Source: Sphingobium sp. Ant17 (GTDB taxonomy: Bacteria > Pseudomonadota > Alphaproteobacteria > Sphingomonadales > Sphingomonadaceae). Taken from it: a DNA stretch of 48,139 bases. The translations under genes were made by a program, and so were the position numbers. Under the pieces are notes generated by a model, which was not told the origin of the DNA, did no database searches, and was given only the letters and a program-made list of their open reading frames with translations. Position 1 is the stretch's first letter, and each line of letters starts with the position of its first letter. Below, in pieces: positions 9,534-20,488 of the stretch. The stretch covers positions 1 to 48,139 of the forward strand of contig NZ_JEMV01000006.1 of the NCBI RefSeq assembly GCF_000588875.1, given 5' to 3'.

Positions 9534-9899
9534 ATGTTTCAGGTACGTTATGACCACACGACCAACTGCCTGACCATGATAGTCAAAGGCTTTTGGAAGC
9601 CGGAGGATGTGACGTCTCTCGCCAGGGAAGTGGGATCGAAGGCCCGCGAGGCGCAGGCGATCCGGGACGATTTCAACGTACTCGTCGAATCATTCGAATT
9701 TCCGGTGCAGGCGAACGATATCGCAGATATGCTTACCAACATCATGCGTGGGGGCATGACCTTCACCAAAGGCCGCGCCGCAGTCGTCGTAGGCAGTCAG
9801 CTCAACAAGGCACAGGCCGAACGAACGCTGGTTCATCCCAGGCTGCGCGTGTTCCTGACGCTGGAGGACGCAAGGGATTGGCTGGCGGAGCCGGGCTGA
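9534..9899 (+). CDS. STAS/SpoIIAA-like domain protein (hypothetical)
   Basis: A 121-residue soluble protein. The order of elements, strand FQVRYDHTTNCLTMIVKGFW, a long helix PEDVTSLAREVGSKAREA, FNVLVESFEF, then RAAVVVGSQLNKAQAERTL and the ending RVFLTLEDARDWLAE, matches the SpoIIAA-like/STAS fold of small alphaproteobacterial proteins. No phosphorylatable serine motif like that of SpoIIAA is clear, so the role is unknown. The ATG at 9534 follows AGGGA by three bases. It stands alone between two terminators or convergent genes: lepB ends 59 bases away on the other strand. Confidence 0.6.
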   Translation: MFQVRYDHTTNCLTMIVKGFWKPEDVTSLAREVGSKAREAQAIRDDFNVLVESFEFPVQANDIADMLTNIMRGGMTFTKGRAAVVVGSQLNKAQAERTLVHPRLRVFLTLEDARDWLAEPG

Positions 9900-9958
9900 T
9901 CTGTCATTCTTATTGATAAGCCTGCTGCCTATTGTACCCCGCGCGGATCGCACATCGC

Positions 9959-10849
9959 CTATGGTGCCTGGGTAACGCTCTGCGGCCGCAGACTATTGCC
10001 GACCCGCCCACTGCGGAAAGCACCGAACCAGGTCAGCGGGTTCCAGCTTGAATCGCCGTCCAGGCTGAAGGTGATGAACTCGGCGCGGCCGCCGATCGCT
10101 TCCCAGGGCACCGGTCCGCCCAGGCCATTTTCCTCCAGCGGCGCGCGGCTGTCGGCGCTGTTGTCGCGATTGTCGCCCATCAGGAAAACGTGGTTTTCCG
10201 GCACGCGCACCCGCCCATACCAATCGAGCGCGCTCGGCCCCATGTCGATGGTGAGATAGGTCTTGCCGTTGGGCAGGATTTCCTGCCGCACCGGCAATTC
10301 GCAATATTCCTTGCCATCCGCACCCTGCATCCGCGCGCCGGGGAATTGCAGCGGGGGGCAGGGGGCATTGCTATCGACCGGCAGGCGCAGCGGCTTCAGG
10401 ATCCGCTGTTTCACTGCCACGCCATTGATCAGCACTTGCCCACCGCGCACTTCGATGATGTCGCCGGGCAGGCCGATGACTCGCTTGATATAATCTTCAC
10501 GTCGGCTCTGCGGCGATACGATGACGATATCGCCCCGTACCGGTAGCCGCCCGAACACCCGGCCCTTCAGGAAGGGCAGCGGATGAAAGCTGGGCGAGAC
10601 ATAGGACCAGCCATAGGGAAATTTGCTCACCACCAGCCGATCGCCGGTCAGCAGCACCGGCATCATCGATTCGGACGGTATGTAGAAGGGCTTGGCGACG
10701 AAGCTGTGGAAGGCCAGCACCGCCAGGATCAGCAGCAATATGCTTTTGATCTCTTGCCACCAGTCGACCGACGCCTTTGGTATGGCGTCCTCGTGCAGGC
10801 TATGGGTGTCGGCGGTCGCGTCTTGCAGGCTGTTGGGATCGGTCGTCAC
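9959..10849 (-). CDS. lepB: Signal peptidase I
   Basis: Inner-membrane serine protease that cleaves signal peptides from Sec and Tat substrates. Residues ~36-53 form the single N-terminal membrane anchor. Box B with the nucleophile is [10 protein letters not shown] (Ser61) and box D with the general base is [13 protein letters not shown] (Lys122); box E is [12 protein letters not shown] near residue 225. It is 296 residues, normal for alphaproteobacteria. The GTG start overlaps the acpS stop by four bases, so it is the last gene of the pyrE-pdxJ-acpS-lepB run. Confidence 0.96.
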   Translation of the reverse strand: MTTDPNSLQDATADTHSLHEDAIPKASVDWWQEIKSILLLILAVLAFHSFVAKPFYIPSESMMPVLLTGDRLVVSKFPYGWSYVSPSFHPLPFLKGRVFGRLPVRGDIVIVSPQSRREDYIKRVIGLPGDIIEVRGGQVLINGVAVKQRILKPLRLPVDSNAPCPPLQFPGARMQGADGKEYCELPVRQEILPNGKTYLTIDMGPSALDWYGRVRVPENHVFLMGDNRDNSADSRAPLEENGLGGPVPWEAIGGRAEFITFSLDGDSSWNPLTWFGAFRSGRVGNSLRPQSVTQAP

Positions 10850-11247
10850 AGGGGAAGCGCCTCGATAATGACAAAGGCCTGCGCCCAGGGATGATCGTCG
10901 GTCAGGGTCAGGTGGATGACGGGCCTATGCCCCGCTGGCACCAGCGCGTCGAGCCGCGCCAGCGCGCCACCGGTAAGGTTGAGCGTCGGCGCGCCGGACG
11001 GGGCATTGACCACGCCGATGTCCTTCATGAACACGCCCGCCTTGAACCCGGTGCCAACCGCTTTGGAAAAGGCCTCCTTGGCGGCAAAGCGCTTGGCCAG
11101 CGTGCCGGCCTTGGTGAAGGGCCGACGATTGGCCTTGGCCTGCTCGACATCGGTAAACACCCGTTGCTCAAACCGCGCGCCGAAGCGATCGAGCGAATTC
11201 TGGATACGCTCGATGTTGCAGAGGTCGGAGCCGAGACCGATGATCAT
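10846..11247 (-). CDS. acpS: Holo-[acyl-carrier-protein] synthase
   Basis: Transfers the 4'-phosphopantetheine arm from CoA to a serine of acyl carrier protein, activating it for fatty-acid synthesis. The 133-residue protein begins [15 protein letters not shown], holding the Mg-binding Asp of the family, and has the second signature [15 protein letters not shown] with the conserved Glu. The ATG at 11247 fits the conserved N-terminus; an in-frame GTG lies four codons upstream. It is coupled to lepB downstream. A palindromic repeat separates it from pdxJ. Confidence 0.94.
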   Translation of the reverse strand: MIIGLGSDLCNIERIQNSLDRFGARFEQRVFTDVEQAKANRRPFTKAGTLAKRFAAKEAFSKAVGTGFKAGVFMKDIGVVNAPSGAPTLNLTGGALARLDALVPAGHRPVIHLTLTDDHPWAQAFVIIEALPL

Positions 11248-11263
11248 GACGGCCCCCACAGGC

Positions 11264-11346
11264 CGTCACCCCAGCGAAGGCTGGGGTCTTGTGCGGCCAG
11301 GGCAGATGCCGTTTGCCTGAGATCCCAGCCTTCGCTGGGATGACGA
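11264..11346. repeat. Palindromic intergenic repeat (GTCATCCCAGCGAAGGCTGGGAT type)
   Basis: Two inverted arms, 11265-11289 (GTCACCCCAGCGAAGGCTGG...) and 11319-11344 (AGATCCCAGCCTTCGCTGGG...), flank about 30 bases. Each arm is itself a small palindrome around GCGAAGGC. It fills the gap between pdxJ and acpS and could form a long hairpin in the operon transcript. Related units are at 25681 and 28693. Confidence 0.8.
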
Positions 11347-11356
11347 CCTTTGGTCG

Positions 11357-12094
11357 TCACCGCGCCAAATCCATCTGCCGCCGCATTTCGCGGATGCTGC
11401 CTTCCAGGCCACCGAAGATAGCCTCGCCGATCAGGAAGTGACCGATATTGAGTTCGGCGACCTGCGGGATGGCGGCGATCGGCGCGACATTGTCGAAAGT
11501 CAGGCCGTGCCCAGCATGCGGCTCGATCCCGTTTTTTGCTGCCAGCGCAGCGGCGTCGGCCAGCTTGCGCAACTCGGCTGCCCGCGCTTCACCGTTCAGA
11601 TGTGCATAGGCACCGGTGTGAAATTCCACCACCGGTGCGCCCAGCCGGATCGCCGCGTCGATTTGGCGCGCGTCGGCCTCGATGAACAGGCTGACGCGGA
11701 TGCCCGCCTCGCTCAACGCCGCCACGATCGGGCAGAGAGTCTCGAACTGCCCGGCAGCGTCCAGTCCGCCCTCGGTCGTGCGTTCTTCCCGCTTTTCCGG
11801 GACGATGCAGGCGGCGTGTGGCTTGTAGCGCAGCGCGATGTCCAGCATTTCGGCCGTCGCTGCCATCTCCAGGTTGAGCGGCACGCTGAGCGCCGCCATC
11901 AGCGTCGCGACGTCGGCGTCGCGAATGTGCCGCCGGTCCTCGCGCAGATGCGCGGTGATGCCGTCCGCCCCGGCCTTCACCGCCAGCAGCGCGGCCTTGA
12001 CCGGATCGGGATGCTCGCCGCCGCGTGCGTTGCGGATGGTCGCCACATGGTCGATATTGACGCCCAGGCGCAGCGGGGCGGGGGAGTGCGGCAT
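11357..12094 (-). CDS. pdxJ: Pyridoxine 5'-phosphate synthase
   Basis: Condenses 1-deoxyxylulose-5-phosphate with 3-amino-1-hydroxyacetone phosphate to give pyridoxine 5'-phosphate, the last ring-forming step of DXP-dependent vitamin B6 synthesis. The 245-residue TIM barrel starts [19 protein letters not shown], then [51 protein letters not shown] and [14 protein letters not shown], all typical. The stop is three bases from nothing essential; pyrE lies immediately upstream (3-base gap), giving a tight operon. Confidence 0.97.
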   Translation of the reverse strand: MPHSPAPLRLGVNIDHVATIRNARGGEHPDPVKAALLAVKAGADGITAHLREDRRHIRDADVATLMAALSVPLNLEMAATAEMLDIALRYKPHAACIVPEKREERTTEGGLDAAGQFETLCPIVAALSEAGIRVSLFIEADARQIDAAIRLGAPVVEFHTGAYAHLNGEARAAELRKLADAAALAAKNGIEPHAGHGLTFDNVAPIAAIPQVAELNIGHFLIGEAIFGGLEGSIREMRRQMDLAR

Positions 12095-12097
12095 CGT

Positions 12098-12679
12098 CTA
12101 GACCTTCCGGCTGCCCGGCTTGATCGCCGGGATTGCCGCCAGTTCGGGCGGCAGCGCGTCGGCGTCATAGACCGGGAAGTTGATCGACACGAGCGGGTAG
12201 AAGGGGACGCCCAGATCGACCTCGCCCGCAGAGCGATCGACCAGCGCGGCTTCGGCGATCACGATGCCGCCTTCGGCCGCGACCGCCTCGATCGCCTGGC
12301 GCGACGACAGGCCGGTGGTGACGACATCTTCGACCATCAATATTTTCTGCCCCGGCGATATGGTAAAACCACGGCGCAGTTCGAACGTCCCCTCGGGCCG
12401 TTCGAGAAATACCGCATCCTTGCCCAGCGCCCGGCCGACTTCATGGCCGATGATGAGGCCGCCCATGGCTGGTGAAACCACCAGGTCGATCTCCTGCCGC
12501 AATTCGCGCGGCAGTTTCTGGACCGTGGCCAGCGCGAGCCTGCCTGCGCGCTCGGCGCTCATCAATACACGGGCGCATTGCAGGTAATTGGCGCTGCGGC
12601 GGCCCGAAGACAGGATGAAATGTCCTTCGAGCAGCGCCCCCGCTGCCCGGAATTCCGCCAATACGTCTTCGTCGGTCAT
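12098..12679 (-). CDS. pyrE: Orotate phosphoribosyltransferase
   Basis: Makes orotidine-5'-phosphate from orotate and PRPP in pyrimidine synthesis. The 193-residue protein contains the substrate region FILSSGRRSANYLQC, SPAMGGLIIGHEVGRAL and the PRPP-binding loop ILMVEDVVTTGLSS. The C-terminal part (PVYDADALPPELAAIPAIKPGSRK) matches the longer form usual in alphaproteobacteria. It is the first gene of the minus-strand run pyrE-pdxJ-acpS-lepB and is divergent from the ctaC operon, with 284 bases between starts. Confidence 0.95.
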   Translation of the reverse strand: MTDEDVLAEFRAAGALLEGHFILSSGRRSANYLQCARVLMSAERAGRLALATVQKLPRELRQEIDLVVSPAMGGLIIGHEVGRALGKDAVFLERPEGTFELRRGFTISPGQKILMVEDVVTTGLSSRQAIEAVAAEGGIVIAEAALVDRSAGEVDLGVPFYPLVSINFPVYDADALPPELAAIPAIKPGSRKV

Positions 12680-12846
12680 GCCGTTGTCATATCCTGTCGC
12701 GCGGCCCGGCCCCTGTCCGGCGCGGCCCGCTTTCCTGCCAACATAGCGCGCTCTTGCCCGCCATGATTACGCGCCTGTGCGCGCCGCAGCGAAATAGGCA
12801 CCAGAAGGGAGCGTTGCAACAGTGAAGAAAATCTGCTCCTGCTAGC

Positions 12847-12875
12847 TTGAGGCATCAAAAAACCATGCCTATAAG
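12847..12875 (+). promoter_or_regulatory. Candidate sigma-70-type promoter of the cytochrome oxidase operon
   Basis: TTGAGG (12847-12852), a 17-base spacer and TATAAG (12870-12875) lie in the 284-base gap between pyrE and ctaC, about 88 bases before the ctaC start. The spacing is ideal and the -10 is unusually good for an alphaproteobacterium. The rest of the gap shows nothing else I can name. Confidence 0.5.
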
Positions 12876-12963
12876 CCGCGGCAGAACCGACCGGGCGGGG
12901 ACGACGTGCATGCGCGCGTCTTCGTTGCAGCGGCGCCAAGGGGTTACGGGGTAAGAAGACGCT

Positions 12964-14007
12964 ATGAAACAGGTGAAATCGCTCGTTCTCGCAGGATTGT
13001 TGGCCTTTGCGCCAGCAATGGCGATGAACGGTCCGGCCTTTGCGCAGGACAATGCAGCCGCTACCGCACCGGCGGCGGCCACTGTCGCCGCGCCTGCTGA
13101 TTCGGCAGCGAACGCCGCTGCGCCCGCCGCCGATGCTGCACCAGCAGCAACGGTTGCCGCGCCGCCGCGCATGAAGCCGACCGAAGGCATCGGCATGCCA
13201 AAGCCCGGCGAGATCACCCTGCAGGAGCAGTTCACCTCGACCGGACACAGCGCGCGCTGGCTGCACGACGTGATGCTTCTGCCACTGATCTTTGCAATTT
13301 CTATCCTGGTGCTGATCCTGATGATCTACGCCATGTGGAAATTTCGTGCGTCGGCCAACCCAACCCCGTCCAAGACGTCGCACAACACGCTGATCGAAGT
13401 GATCTGGACGGTTGTTCCGGTCATCATCCTGCTGGTGGTTGCGGTGCCGTCGATCGGCCTGCTGGCCGACCAGTATAAGCCCGCGCCGAAAGACGCGCTG
13501 ACCGTCAAGGTTACGGGTTATCAATGGTATTGGGGCTATGAATATCCCGACGCCGGCATCCCCGAATATGTGTCGAACATGCTGACGAAGGAGCAGGCGA
13601 AGGCCGGTGGCGAGCCGTATCAGCTGGCCGTCGATAATCGTCTGATCCTGCCCGCCGGTCGTCCGATCAAGCTCATCATCACCGCAGCCGACGTCATCCA
13701 CAGCTTTGCCGTGCCCTCGCTCTGGGTGAAGATGGATGCGGTCCCTGGCCGTCTGAATGAAAAGAGCTTCACCATCGAGAAGCCCGGCGTCTATTATGGG
13801 CAATGTTCGGAACTGTGCGGCGCGCGTCATGGCTTCATGCCGATCGCAATCGAAGCCCTGCCGCCTGAACAGTTCGACCAGTGGGTGCTCTCGCAGGGTG
13901 GCTCGCTCAAGAACGGCACCGCCGCGCCAGACGCGCCGATGGGCCCGCAACAGGGCAGTGTGCTGCCCGGACCGCCGTCCGACGACGTCGGCAACAACGC
14001 GCTTTAA
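12964..14007 (+). CDS. ctaC: Cytochrome c oxidase subunit II (aa3 type)
   Basis: Accepts electrons from cytochrome c through its CuA centre and passes them to subunit I. It has a signal peptide (about residues 1-28), two transmembrane helices (about 100-125 and 140-165) and a periplasmic cupredoxin domain. The CuA ligands are visible: His in DVIHSF (residue ~246) and the cluster CSELCGARHGFM (Cys281, Glu283, Cys285, His289, Met292); the aromatic patch YQWYWGYEYP is intact. Residues ~28-68 are an Ala/Pro-rich low-complexity insert before the mature core, longer than in many relatives. It heads the ctaC-ctaD-ctaB-coxF-ctaG-ctaE cluster. Confidence 0.97.
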   Translation: MKQVKSLVLAGLLAFAPAMAMNGPAFAQDNAAATAPAAATVAAPADSAANAAAPAADAAPAATVAAPPRMKPTEGIGMPKPGEITLQEQFTSTGHSARWLHDVMLLPLIFAISILVLILMIYAMWKFRASANPTPSKTSHNTLIEVIWTVVPVIILLVVAVPSIGLLADQYKPAPKDALTVKVTGYQWYWGYEYPDAGIPEYVSNMLTKEQAKAGGEPYQLAVDNRLILPAGRPIKLIITAADVIHSFAVPSLWVKMDAVPGRLNEKSFTIEKPGVYYGQCSELCGARHGFMPIAIEALPPEQFDQWVLSQGGSLKNGTAAPDAPMGPQQGSVLPGPPSDDVGNNAL

Positions 14008-15716
<1,709 letters not shown>

Positions 15717-15740
15717 TCTTAAGACGGACTGACATGATCG

Positions 15741-15769
15741 GGGGGCGGGTGACAGTCGCCCGCCCCCTT
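15741..15769 (+). terminator. GC-rich hairpin between ctaD and ctaB
   Basis: GGGGGCGGG (15741-15749) pairs with CCCGCCCCC (15759-15767) around a nine-base loop, followed only by TT. The T run is too short for a strong terminator, so it may partly terminate or stabilise the ctaCD message and set subunit ratios. Confidence 0.5.
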
Positions 15770-15806
15770 ATGCTATATGCCCCCAAATGGTGGGGCCGGA
15801 ACCGAT

Positions 15807-16715
15807 ATGACGACCGCGACGATGACATCGACCCCGATCACGGCCCATTGGCGCGATTTCCTCGCGCTGACCAAGCCGCGCGTCATGACGCTGGTGGTGT
15901 TCACGGGCCTGTGCGGCCTTTTGGCGGCACCCGGTGCCATTCATCCGGTCCTCGCCTTTACGGCTATCCTCTGCATCGCGCTTGGCGCAGGGGCGGCCGC
16001 CAGCCTCAACCAATGGTATGAGGCCGATATCGACGCAAAGATGAAGCGCACTGCCAACCGGCCGCTGCCCGCTGGGCGGATGGATCGCCAGTCGGCGCTG
16101 CACTTCGGTGTCGGCTTGTCCTTCTTCTCGGTCATCCTGATGGGCATGGCGACCAACTGGCTCGCTGCCGCAGTGCTGGCCGTCTCGATCCTTTTCTACG
16201 TCTTCATCTACACGATCTGGCTCAAGCCGCGCACGGCGCAGAATATCGTCATCGGTGGCGCTGCTGGCGCATTCCCGCCGGTCATCGGCTGGGCCGCCGT
16301 CACCGGCGATATCACCGCGCTGCCAATCGCCCTGTTCATGCTGATCTTCTTCTGGACGCCGCCCCATTTCTGGGCGCTCGCGCTGTTCGTGAAGACCGAT
16401 TATGCCGCCGCTGGCATTCCGATGCTCCCGGTTGTGTCGGGCGAAGTCGTCACCCGCCGCCAGATCTGGTTCTACACCGCAATAATGGCGGTCGCGGCCA
16501 TGGCCCCGGTGCTGCTGCGTCTGACCGGGCCGGTTTACGGCACCGCCGCATTGCTGGGCACAGCGCTGTTCGCGGTCTTTGCTTTCCAGGTCTATCGCCG
16601 CCGCGAAAGTGATCCGGCGCGGATGGGACCGGAGCGTCGCTTGTTCAAATATTCGATTCTCTATCTTTTCCTTCTCTTTGGAGCAGTGGTCGTTGACCGC
16701 TGGGTGATGGCATGA
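15807..16715 (+). CDS. ctaB: Protoheme IX farnesyltransferase (heme O synthase)
   Basis: Adds a farnesyl group to heme b to make heme o, the precursor of the heme a used by CtaD. It is an integral membrane UbiA-type prenyltransferase with about nine hydrophobic segments. The first aspartate-rich motif is [21 protein letters not shown] and a second polar loop ([19 protein letters not shown]) is present. From the ATG at 15807 it has 302 residues; an in-frame ATG at 15777 lies inside the preceding hairpin region and is less likely. Its stop overlaps the start of the tiny coxF-like gene (ATGA). Confidence 0.95.
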   Translation: MTTATMTSTPITAHWRDFLALTKPRVMTLVVFTGLCGLLAAPGAIHPVLAFTAILCIALGAGAAASLNQWYEADIDAKMKRTANRPLPAGRMDRQSALHFGVGLSFFSVILMGMATNWLAAAVLAVSILFYVFIYTIWLKPRTAQNIVIGGAAGAFPPVIGWAAVTGDITALPIALFMLIFFWTPPHFWALALFVKTDYAAAGIPMLPVVSGEVVTRRQIWFYTAIMAVAAMAPVLLRLTGPVYGTAALLGTALFAVFAFQVYRRRESDPARMGPERRLFKYSILYLFLLFGAVVVDRWVMA

Positions 16716-16849
16716 CCCCCGAAGAAGAAGAGATCATCCGCGCCCGTCAGAAGTCGCGATCGCTCGTCACCGGATTGCTGCTCGGCTTTTTCGTCATCCT
16801 CTTCTTCGCCATAACCCTGGCGAAGATCGGCACGAGCGACACGCTATGA
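16712..16849 (+). CDS. CoxF-like small membrane protein of the oxidase cluster
   Basis: A 45-residue protein: an acidic/basic N-terminus ([17 protein letters not shown]) and one transmembrane helix (about residues 17-38, [19 protein letters not shown]). Position and shape match the short ORF found between ctaB and ctaG in many alphaproteobacterial oxidase operons (often called coxF or simply hypothetical). Its start overlaps the ctaB stop and its stop overlaps the ctaG start, both as ATGA, so it is fully coupled and surely translated. A role in oxidase assembly is inferred from position only. Confidence 0.8.
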   Translation: MTPEEEEIIRARQKSRSLVTGLLLGFFVILFFAITLAKIGTSDTL

Positions 16850-17424
16850 TGGCCACGCTACCGCCCTCTCCCTTTGACCGCGACCGGCGCAATCGCCGGA
16901 CGATGCTCACCATGGCGGGCGTGGGCCTATCCATGCTGGCGCTCGGCTTCGCATCGGTCCCACTTTATCGCATCTTCTGTGAGCAGACGGGCTTTGGCGG
17001 CACGACCAAGCGCGCCGAGGCCAATGTTCAGGTCCAGGAAGCGACAGGCCACACCATGTCGATCCGCTTCGATTCGAATGTGCAGCCGGGCATGCCTTGG
17101 CAATTCTACCCCGAACATCGGACGGATACCGTCACCGTCGGGCGCAAGGACATGGCGATCTTCATCGCCAAGAACATGTCCGACAAGCCGGTGACCGGCA
17201 CCGCCAGTTTCAACGTCACGCCCAGCCAGGCGGGTGCTTATTTCACAAAAATTCAGTGTTTCTGCTTCACCGAGCAGACCTTGCAGCCTGGTCAGGAGGT
17301 ACGGATGCCCGTCCTCTATTTCGTCGATCCCAAGATCCTCGACGATGCCGACAACAAGGACACGCAACAGATTACCCTAAGCTACACATTCTACCCGGTT
17401 GAGCCGGGCAAGAAGGCAAGCTAA
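16846..17424 (+). CDS. ctaG: Cytochrome c oxidase assembly protein CtaG/Cox11
   Basis: Copper chaperone that delivers copper to the CuB site of subunit I. The 192-residue protein has one N-terminal transmembrane helix (about residues 20-42, MLTMAGVGLSMLALGFASVP) with YRIFCEQTGFGG following it on the periplasmic side. The copper-binding CFCF motif is in KIQCFCFTEQTL near residue 143. The family ending LSYTFYPV is present. An immediately following second ATG (16849) is an equally possible start. It is coupled to the coxF-like gene upstream, and ctaE follows after 37 bases. Confidence 0.96.
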   Translation: MMATLPPSPFDRDRRNRRTMLTMAGVGLSMLALGFASVPLYRIFCEQTGFGGTTKRAEANVQVQEATGHTMSIRFDSNVQPGMPWQFYPEHRTDTVTVGRKDMAIFIAKNMSDKPVTGTASFNVTPSQAGAYFTKIQCFCFTEQTLQPGQEVRMPVLYFVDPKILDDADNKDTQQITLSYTFYPVEPGKKAS

Positions 17425-17461
17425 GGCAAGCAACGATAACGCGAACAGGGAAGAGCACGTC

Positions 17462-18289
17462 ATGGCAGGCGCCAAGAATCACGATTATCATATTCTCCCG
17501 CCCAGCATCTGGCCGTTGTTCGGTTCGATGTCGGTGTTGATCATGGCCGTGGGCGCGATCATGTGGATGCATCCCGACGCCATGCCCGCAGGCGGCGGCT
17601 GGGTGTTCATGCTCGGTTTCGCCGGCGTTCTCTTCACCTTTTACAGCTGGTGGGCGCACGTGGTGGCTGAAGCTCATGCCGGTGATCACACCCCGGTGGT
17701 CCAACTGCATCTGCGTTACGGCATGATCCTGTTCATCGCGTCCGAAGTCATGTTCTTCGTCGGCTGGTTCTGGGCGTTCTTCGACTTTGCGCTCTTCCCC
17801 AGCGCGCTTCCGCCGATCGACGGCCTGTTCCCGTCCAAGGGCGTGGAGGTCATGAACGCCTTCGAACTGCCGCTGCTCAACACGCTGATCCTGCTCTGTT
17901 CGGGCACGACCATCACTTGGTCGCACCACGCGCTGATCCACGGCGATCGCGATGGCATGATCAAGGGTCTGTGGTGCACCATTATCCTGGGCGCGGTCTT
18001 CTCTTGCGTTCAGGCCTATGAATATGCCCACGCCCCGTTCGACTTCGGTGGCAACCCCTATAGCTCAGCCTTCTACATGGCGACCGGCTTCCACGGTTTC
18101 CACGTTCTGGTCGGCACGATCTTCCTGATCGTCAACCTGGCGCGCGCCTATAAGGGCCACTTCACCCCGCGCCAGCATTTCGGCTTCGAAGCCGCCGCCT
18201 GGTACTGGCATTTCGTCGACGTGGTGTGGTTGTTCCTCTTCGTCGCCATCTATGTCTGGGGCGGCTGGGGTGCGACGATCCACGGTTGA
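17462..18289 (+). CDS. ctaE: Cytochrome c oxidase subunit III
   Basis: Seven-helix membrane subunit that stabilises the aa3 oxidase and supports proton uptake. The 275-residue protein carries the usual landmarks: HDYHILPPSIWPLFGS, FTFYSWWAHVVAEAH, RYGMILFIASEVMFFVGWFW, the TTITWSHHALI segment, GFHGFHVLVGTIFL and the C-terminal AWYWHFVDVVWLFLF. The ATG at 17462 is preferred, with AGGGAAG upstream; an in-frame start 63 bases earlier would overlap ctaG and is not conserved. A terminator follows at 18316. Confidence 0.97.
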   Translation: MAGAKNHDYHILPPSIWPLFGSMSVLIMAVGAIMWMHPDAMPAGGGWVFMLGFAGVLFTFYSWWAHVVAEAHAGDHTPVVQLHLRYGMILFIASEVMFFVGWFWAFFDFALFPSALPPIDGLFPSKGVEVMNAFELPLLNTLILLCSGTTITWSHHALIHGDRDGMIKGLWCTIILGAVFSCVQAYEYAHAPFDFGGNPYSSAFYMATGFHGFHVLVGTIFLIVNLARAYKGHFTPRQHFGFEAAAWYWHFVDVVWLFLFVAIYVWGGWGATIHG

Positions 18290-18315
18290 TCCGCTTGCTG
18301 CGTAAAAAGATCATC

Positions 18316-18345
18316 GGCCGGAGCATCGCTCCGGCCGTTTTCTTT
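18316..18345 (+). terminator. Rho-independent terminator of the oxidase operon
   Basis: A nine-base stem GGCCGGAGC (18316-18324) with GCTCCGGCC (18328-18336), a three-base ATC loop, then GTTTTCTTTT. It lies 26 bases after ctaE. The SURF1 gene starts 30 bases beyond it, so SURF1 may depend on read-through or its own promoter. Confidence 0.85.
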
Positions 18346-18374
18346 TGGGCGGGCGGGCGCTATGCACTCGGCCC

Positions 18375-19034
18375 ATGAACCCCTTGCCCGATCCCGCCCC
18401 GCGCGCCGCGCGCATCCCCCTCATACCGACCATCATTGTTGCTCTCGCCGTGCTGGTCATGATCGGGTTGGGCATCTGGCAGATCGATCGCCGCGCTGAA
18501 AAGGAACAGGCGCTGGGCCTTGCCACCAGCAACCCGGGCAAGCCGCCAGTCGCCTTTCCGCAAATGCCGCCGGTCACGTCAGACATTCTCTTCCGCCCAT
18601 CCTCGCTCCACTGCCTGCGCGTCGTCGGCTGGCAGGTGGAAGCGGGCCGTGCCGCCGATGGCAGCACCGGCTATCGTCACATCGCCCAATGCGCGACCGG
18701 CGCAGAAGGCCCGGGGGCCTTGGTCGCAGTCGGCGTGACCCAACGCCCGGACGCCAAGCCCGACTGGACCGGCGGCCAGGTTGCAGGCTGGATCAGCGAA
18801 GAGCCTGACCATCGCGCGCTGATTTCGCGCATTGGCGGCAAGACGACGCCGCTTCGCCCGATGTTGATCGCCCGCACCGCGCCAGCGGGCATGAAGGCGA
18901 GCGCGCCACCCAGTGCTGCCGACGTTCCCAACAACCATCTCGCCTATGCGGTGCAATGGTTCTTCTTTGCGGGCATAGCAGTGATCATCTATATTCTCGC
19001 CCTGCGCCGCCGGAACGCGCCCAAGGCCCCGTAA
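18375..19034 (+). CDS. SURF1 family oxidase assembly protein
   Basis: SURF1 proteins help insert heme a into subunit I. The 219-residue protein has the family layout: an N-terminal transmembrane helix (about residues 15-37, ending GIWQIDRRAEKEQAL), a periplasmic beta-domain and a C-terminal helix (NNHLAYAVQWFFFAGIAVIIY), which contains the conserved H-x-x-YAxQWF signature. The middle region is shorter and less conserved than in mitochondrial SURF1. The ATG at 18375 has no strong ribosome-binding site. It stands between ctaE and thrC, the standard place in sphingomonads. Confidence 0.9.
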   Translation: MNPLPDPAPRAARIPLIPTIIVALAVLVMIGLGIWQIDRRAEKEQALGLATSNPGKPPVAFPQMPPVTSDILFRPSSLHCLRVVGWQVEAGRAADGSTGYRHIAQCATGAEGPGALVAVGVTQRPDAKPDWTGGQVAGWISEEPDHRALISRIGGKTTPLRPMLIARTAPAGMKASAPPSAADVPNNHLAYAVQWFFFAGIAVIIYILALRRRNAPKAP

Positions 19035-19078
19035 AGGCTTGCTCCCGCGCGCATCGGCCGCTACCGCGCTTTCCCATC

Positions 19079-20478
19079 ATGCAATATCAGAGCACCAGGG
19101 GGAGCGCGCCGTCGCTCGGTTTCGAGGATGTGACGCTGGCAGGGCTGGCGTCCGATGGCGGGCTATATCTGCCGACAAGCTGGCCCCACTTCTCGCCGGA
19201 CGATATTCGCGCCTGGCGGGCCTGTCCTATGTCGAAACCGCTGTGCGGGTTATGACCCCCTTCGTCGCGGGATCGCTGACCGAAGAGGAACTGCGTGAAC
19301 TGTGCACGACCGCTTATGGCCGGTTCAGCCATCAGGCGGTCGTACCACTGGTGCAGCTCGATCATCAGCATTGGCTGCTTGAACTGTTTCACGGCCCGAC
19401 CCTGGCGTTCAAGGATGTCGCGCTGCAATTGCTGGGGCAATTGTTCGAACGCTTCCTTTCGCGCCGCGATGATCACCTAACGATCGTCGGCGCGACATCG
19501 GGCGATACCGGATCAGCGGCGATCGATGCCGTGGCGGGGCGCGAGAAGATCGACATCTTCATGCTCCATCCAGACGGCCGAGTGTCCGACGTCCAACGGC
19601 GGCAGATGACCACGGTGCGCGCGCCCAACGTCTATAATATCGCGATCGACGGCAGTTTCGACGATGCCCAGGCGCTGGTGAAGCGCATGTTCAACGACGC
19701 CGATTTCTCGCGCCGCTTCAACCTGTCCGCCGTCAACTCGATCAACTGGGCACGGTTGATGGCCCAGATCGTCTATTATTTCTACGCCGCTGTGCGTCTG
19801 GGCGCGCCAGAACGTCCGGTCGCCTTCTCGGTCCCCACGGGCAATTTCGGCGACGTGTTCGCGGGCTATGTCGCGGCGAAGATGGGGCTGCCCGTCGCCA
19901 AGCTGATCGTGGCCACCAACGTCAACGACATCTTGCACCGCGCCCTGTCCGACGGCGATTACAGCCAGGGCCAGGTCGTGCCGACCGCGACGCCCAGCAT
20001 GGACATTCAGGTCAGTTCCAATTTCGAGCGGCTGCTGTTCGACGCGGGCGGGCGTAACGGGCAGGCGCTCGCCGACCAGATGCGCGGGTTCGAAGCCAGC
20101 AAGGCGATGCGCCTGACCAACGCCCAGCGCGACGGGGCGGCAGCGCTCTTCTCCTCGGCGCGCGTCGATGCCGATGGCATGACCATGGCGATGCGCTGGG
20201 CCTATGACGGTGCCGGTCAGATCATCGATCCGCACACCGCTATCGGCCTTGCCGCTGCACAGGAGGCGGGCGTCGATGCGTCGATCCCGGTCGTCACATT
20301 GGCCACCGCGCACCCCGCCAAGTTCCGCGATGCGGTCGAGCGCGCCACTGGTACCCGTCCGCCGGTGCCCGCGCGCGTCGGCGACCTGTTTGCGCGCGAG
20401 GAAAGCTACGTCAAGCTGCCCGGCACGTTCGAGGCGGTAACCGCTTATGTCGCCGAGCGCGCGACTCCGCGCGCCTGA
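19079..20478 (+). CDS. thrC: Threonine synthase, broken by one frameshift
   Basis: PLP enzyme converting O-phosphohomoserine to threonine. The true N-terminus (MQYQSTRGSAPSLGFEDVTL, then GLASDGGLYLP) is read from 19079 in one frame; from 19213 the conserved protein continues in another frame (LAGLSYVETAVRVMTPF). Restoring one C in GCGCCTGGCGGG (to GCGCCCTGGCGGG) joins them as ...DDIRALAGLSYVE... and gives 466 residues, the normal length. The PLP lysine is in HGPTLAFKDVALQ and the phosphate loop in GATSGDTGSAAI. A missing base in a C run is the likely cause, not a biological mutation. It ends just before the methyltransferase-like gene. Confidence 0.93.
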
Positions 20479-20488
20479 CGAGGCCGGG

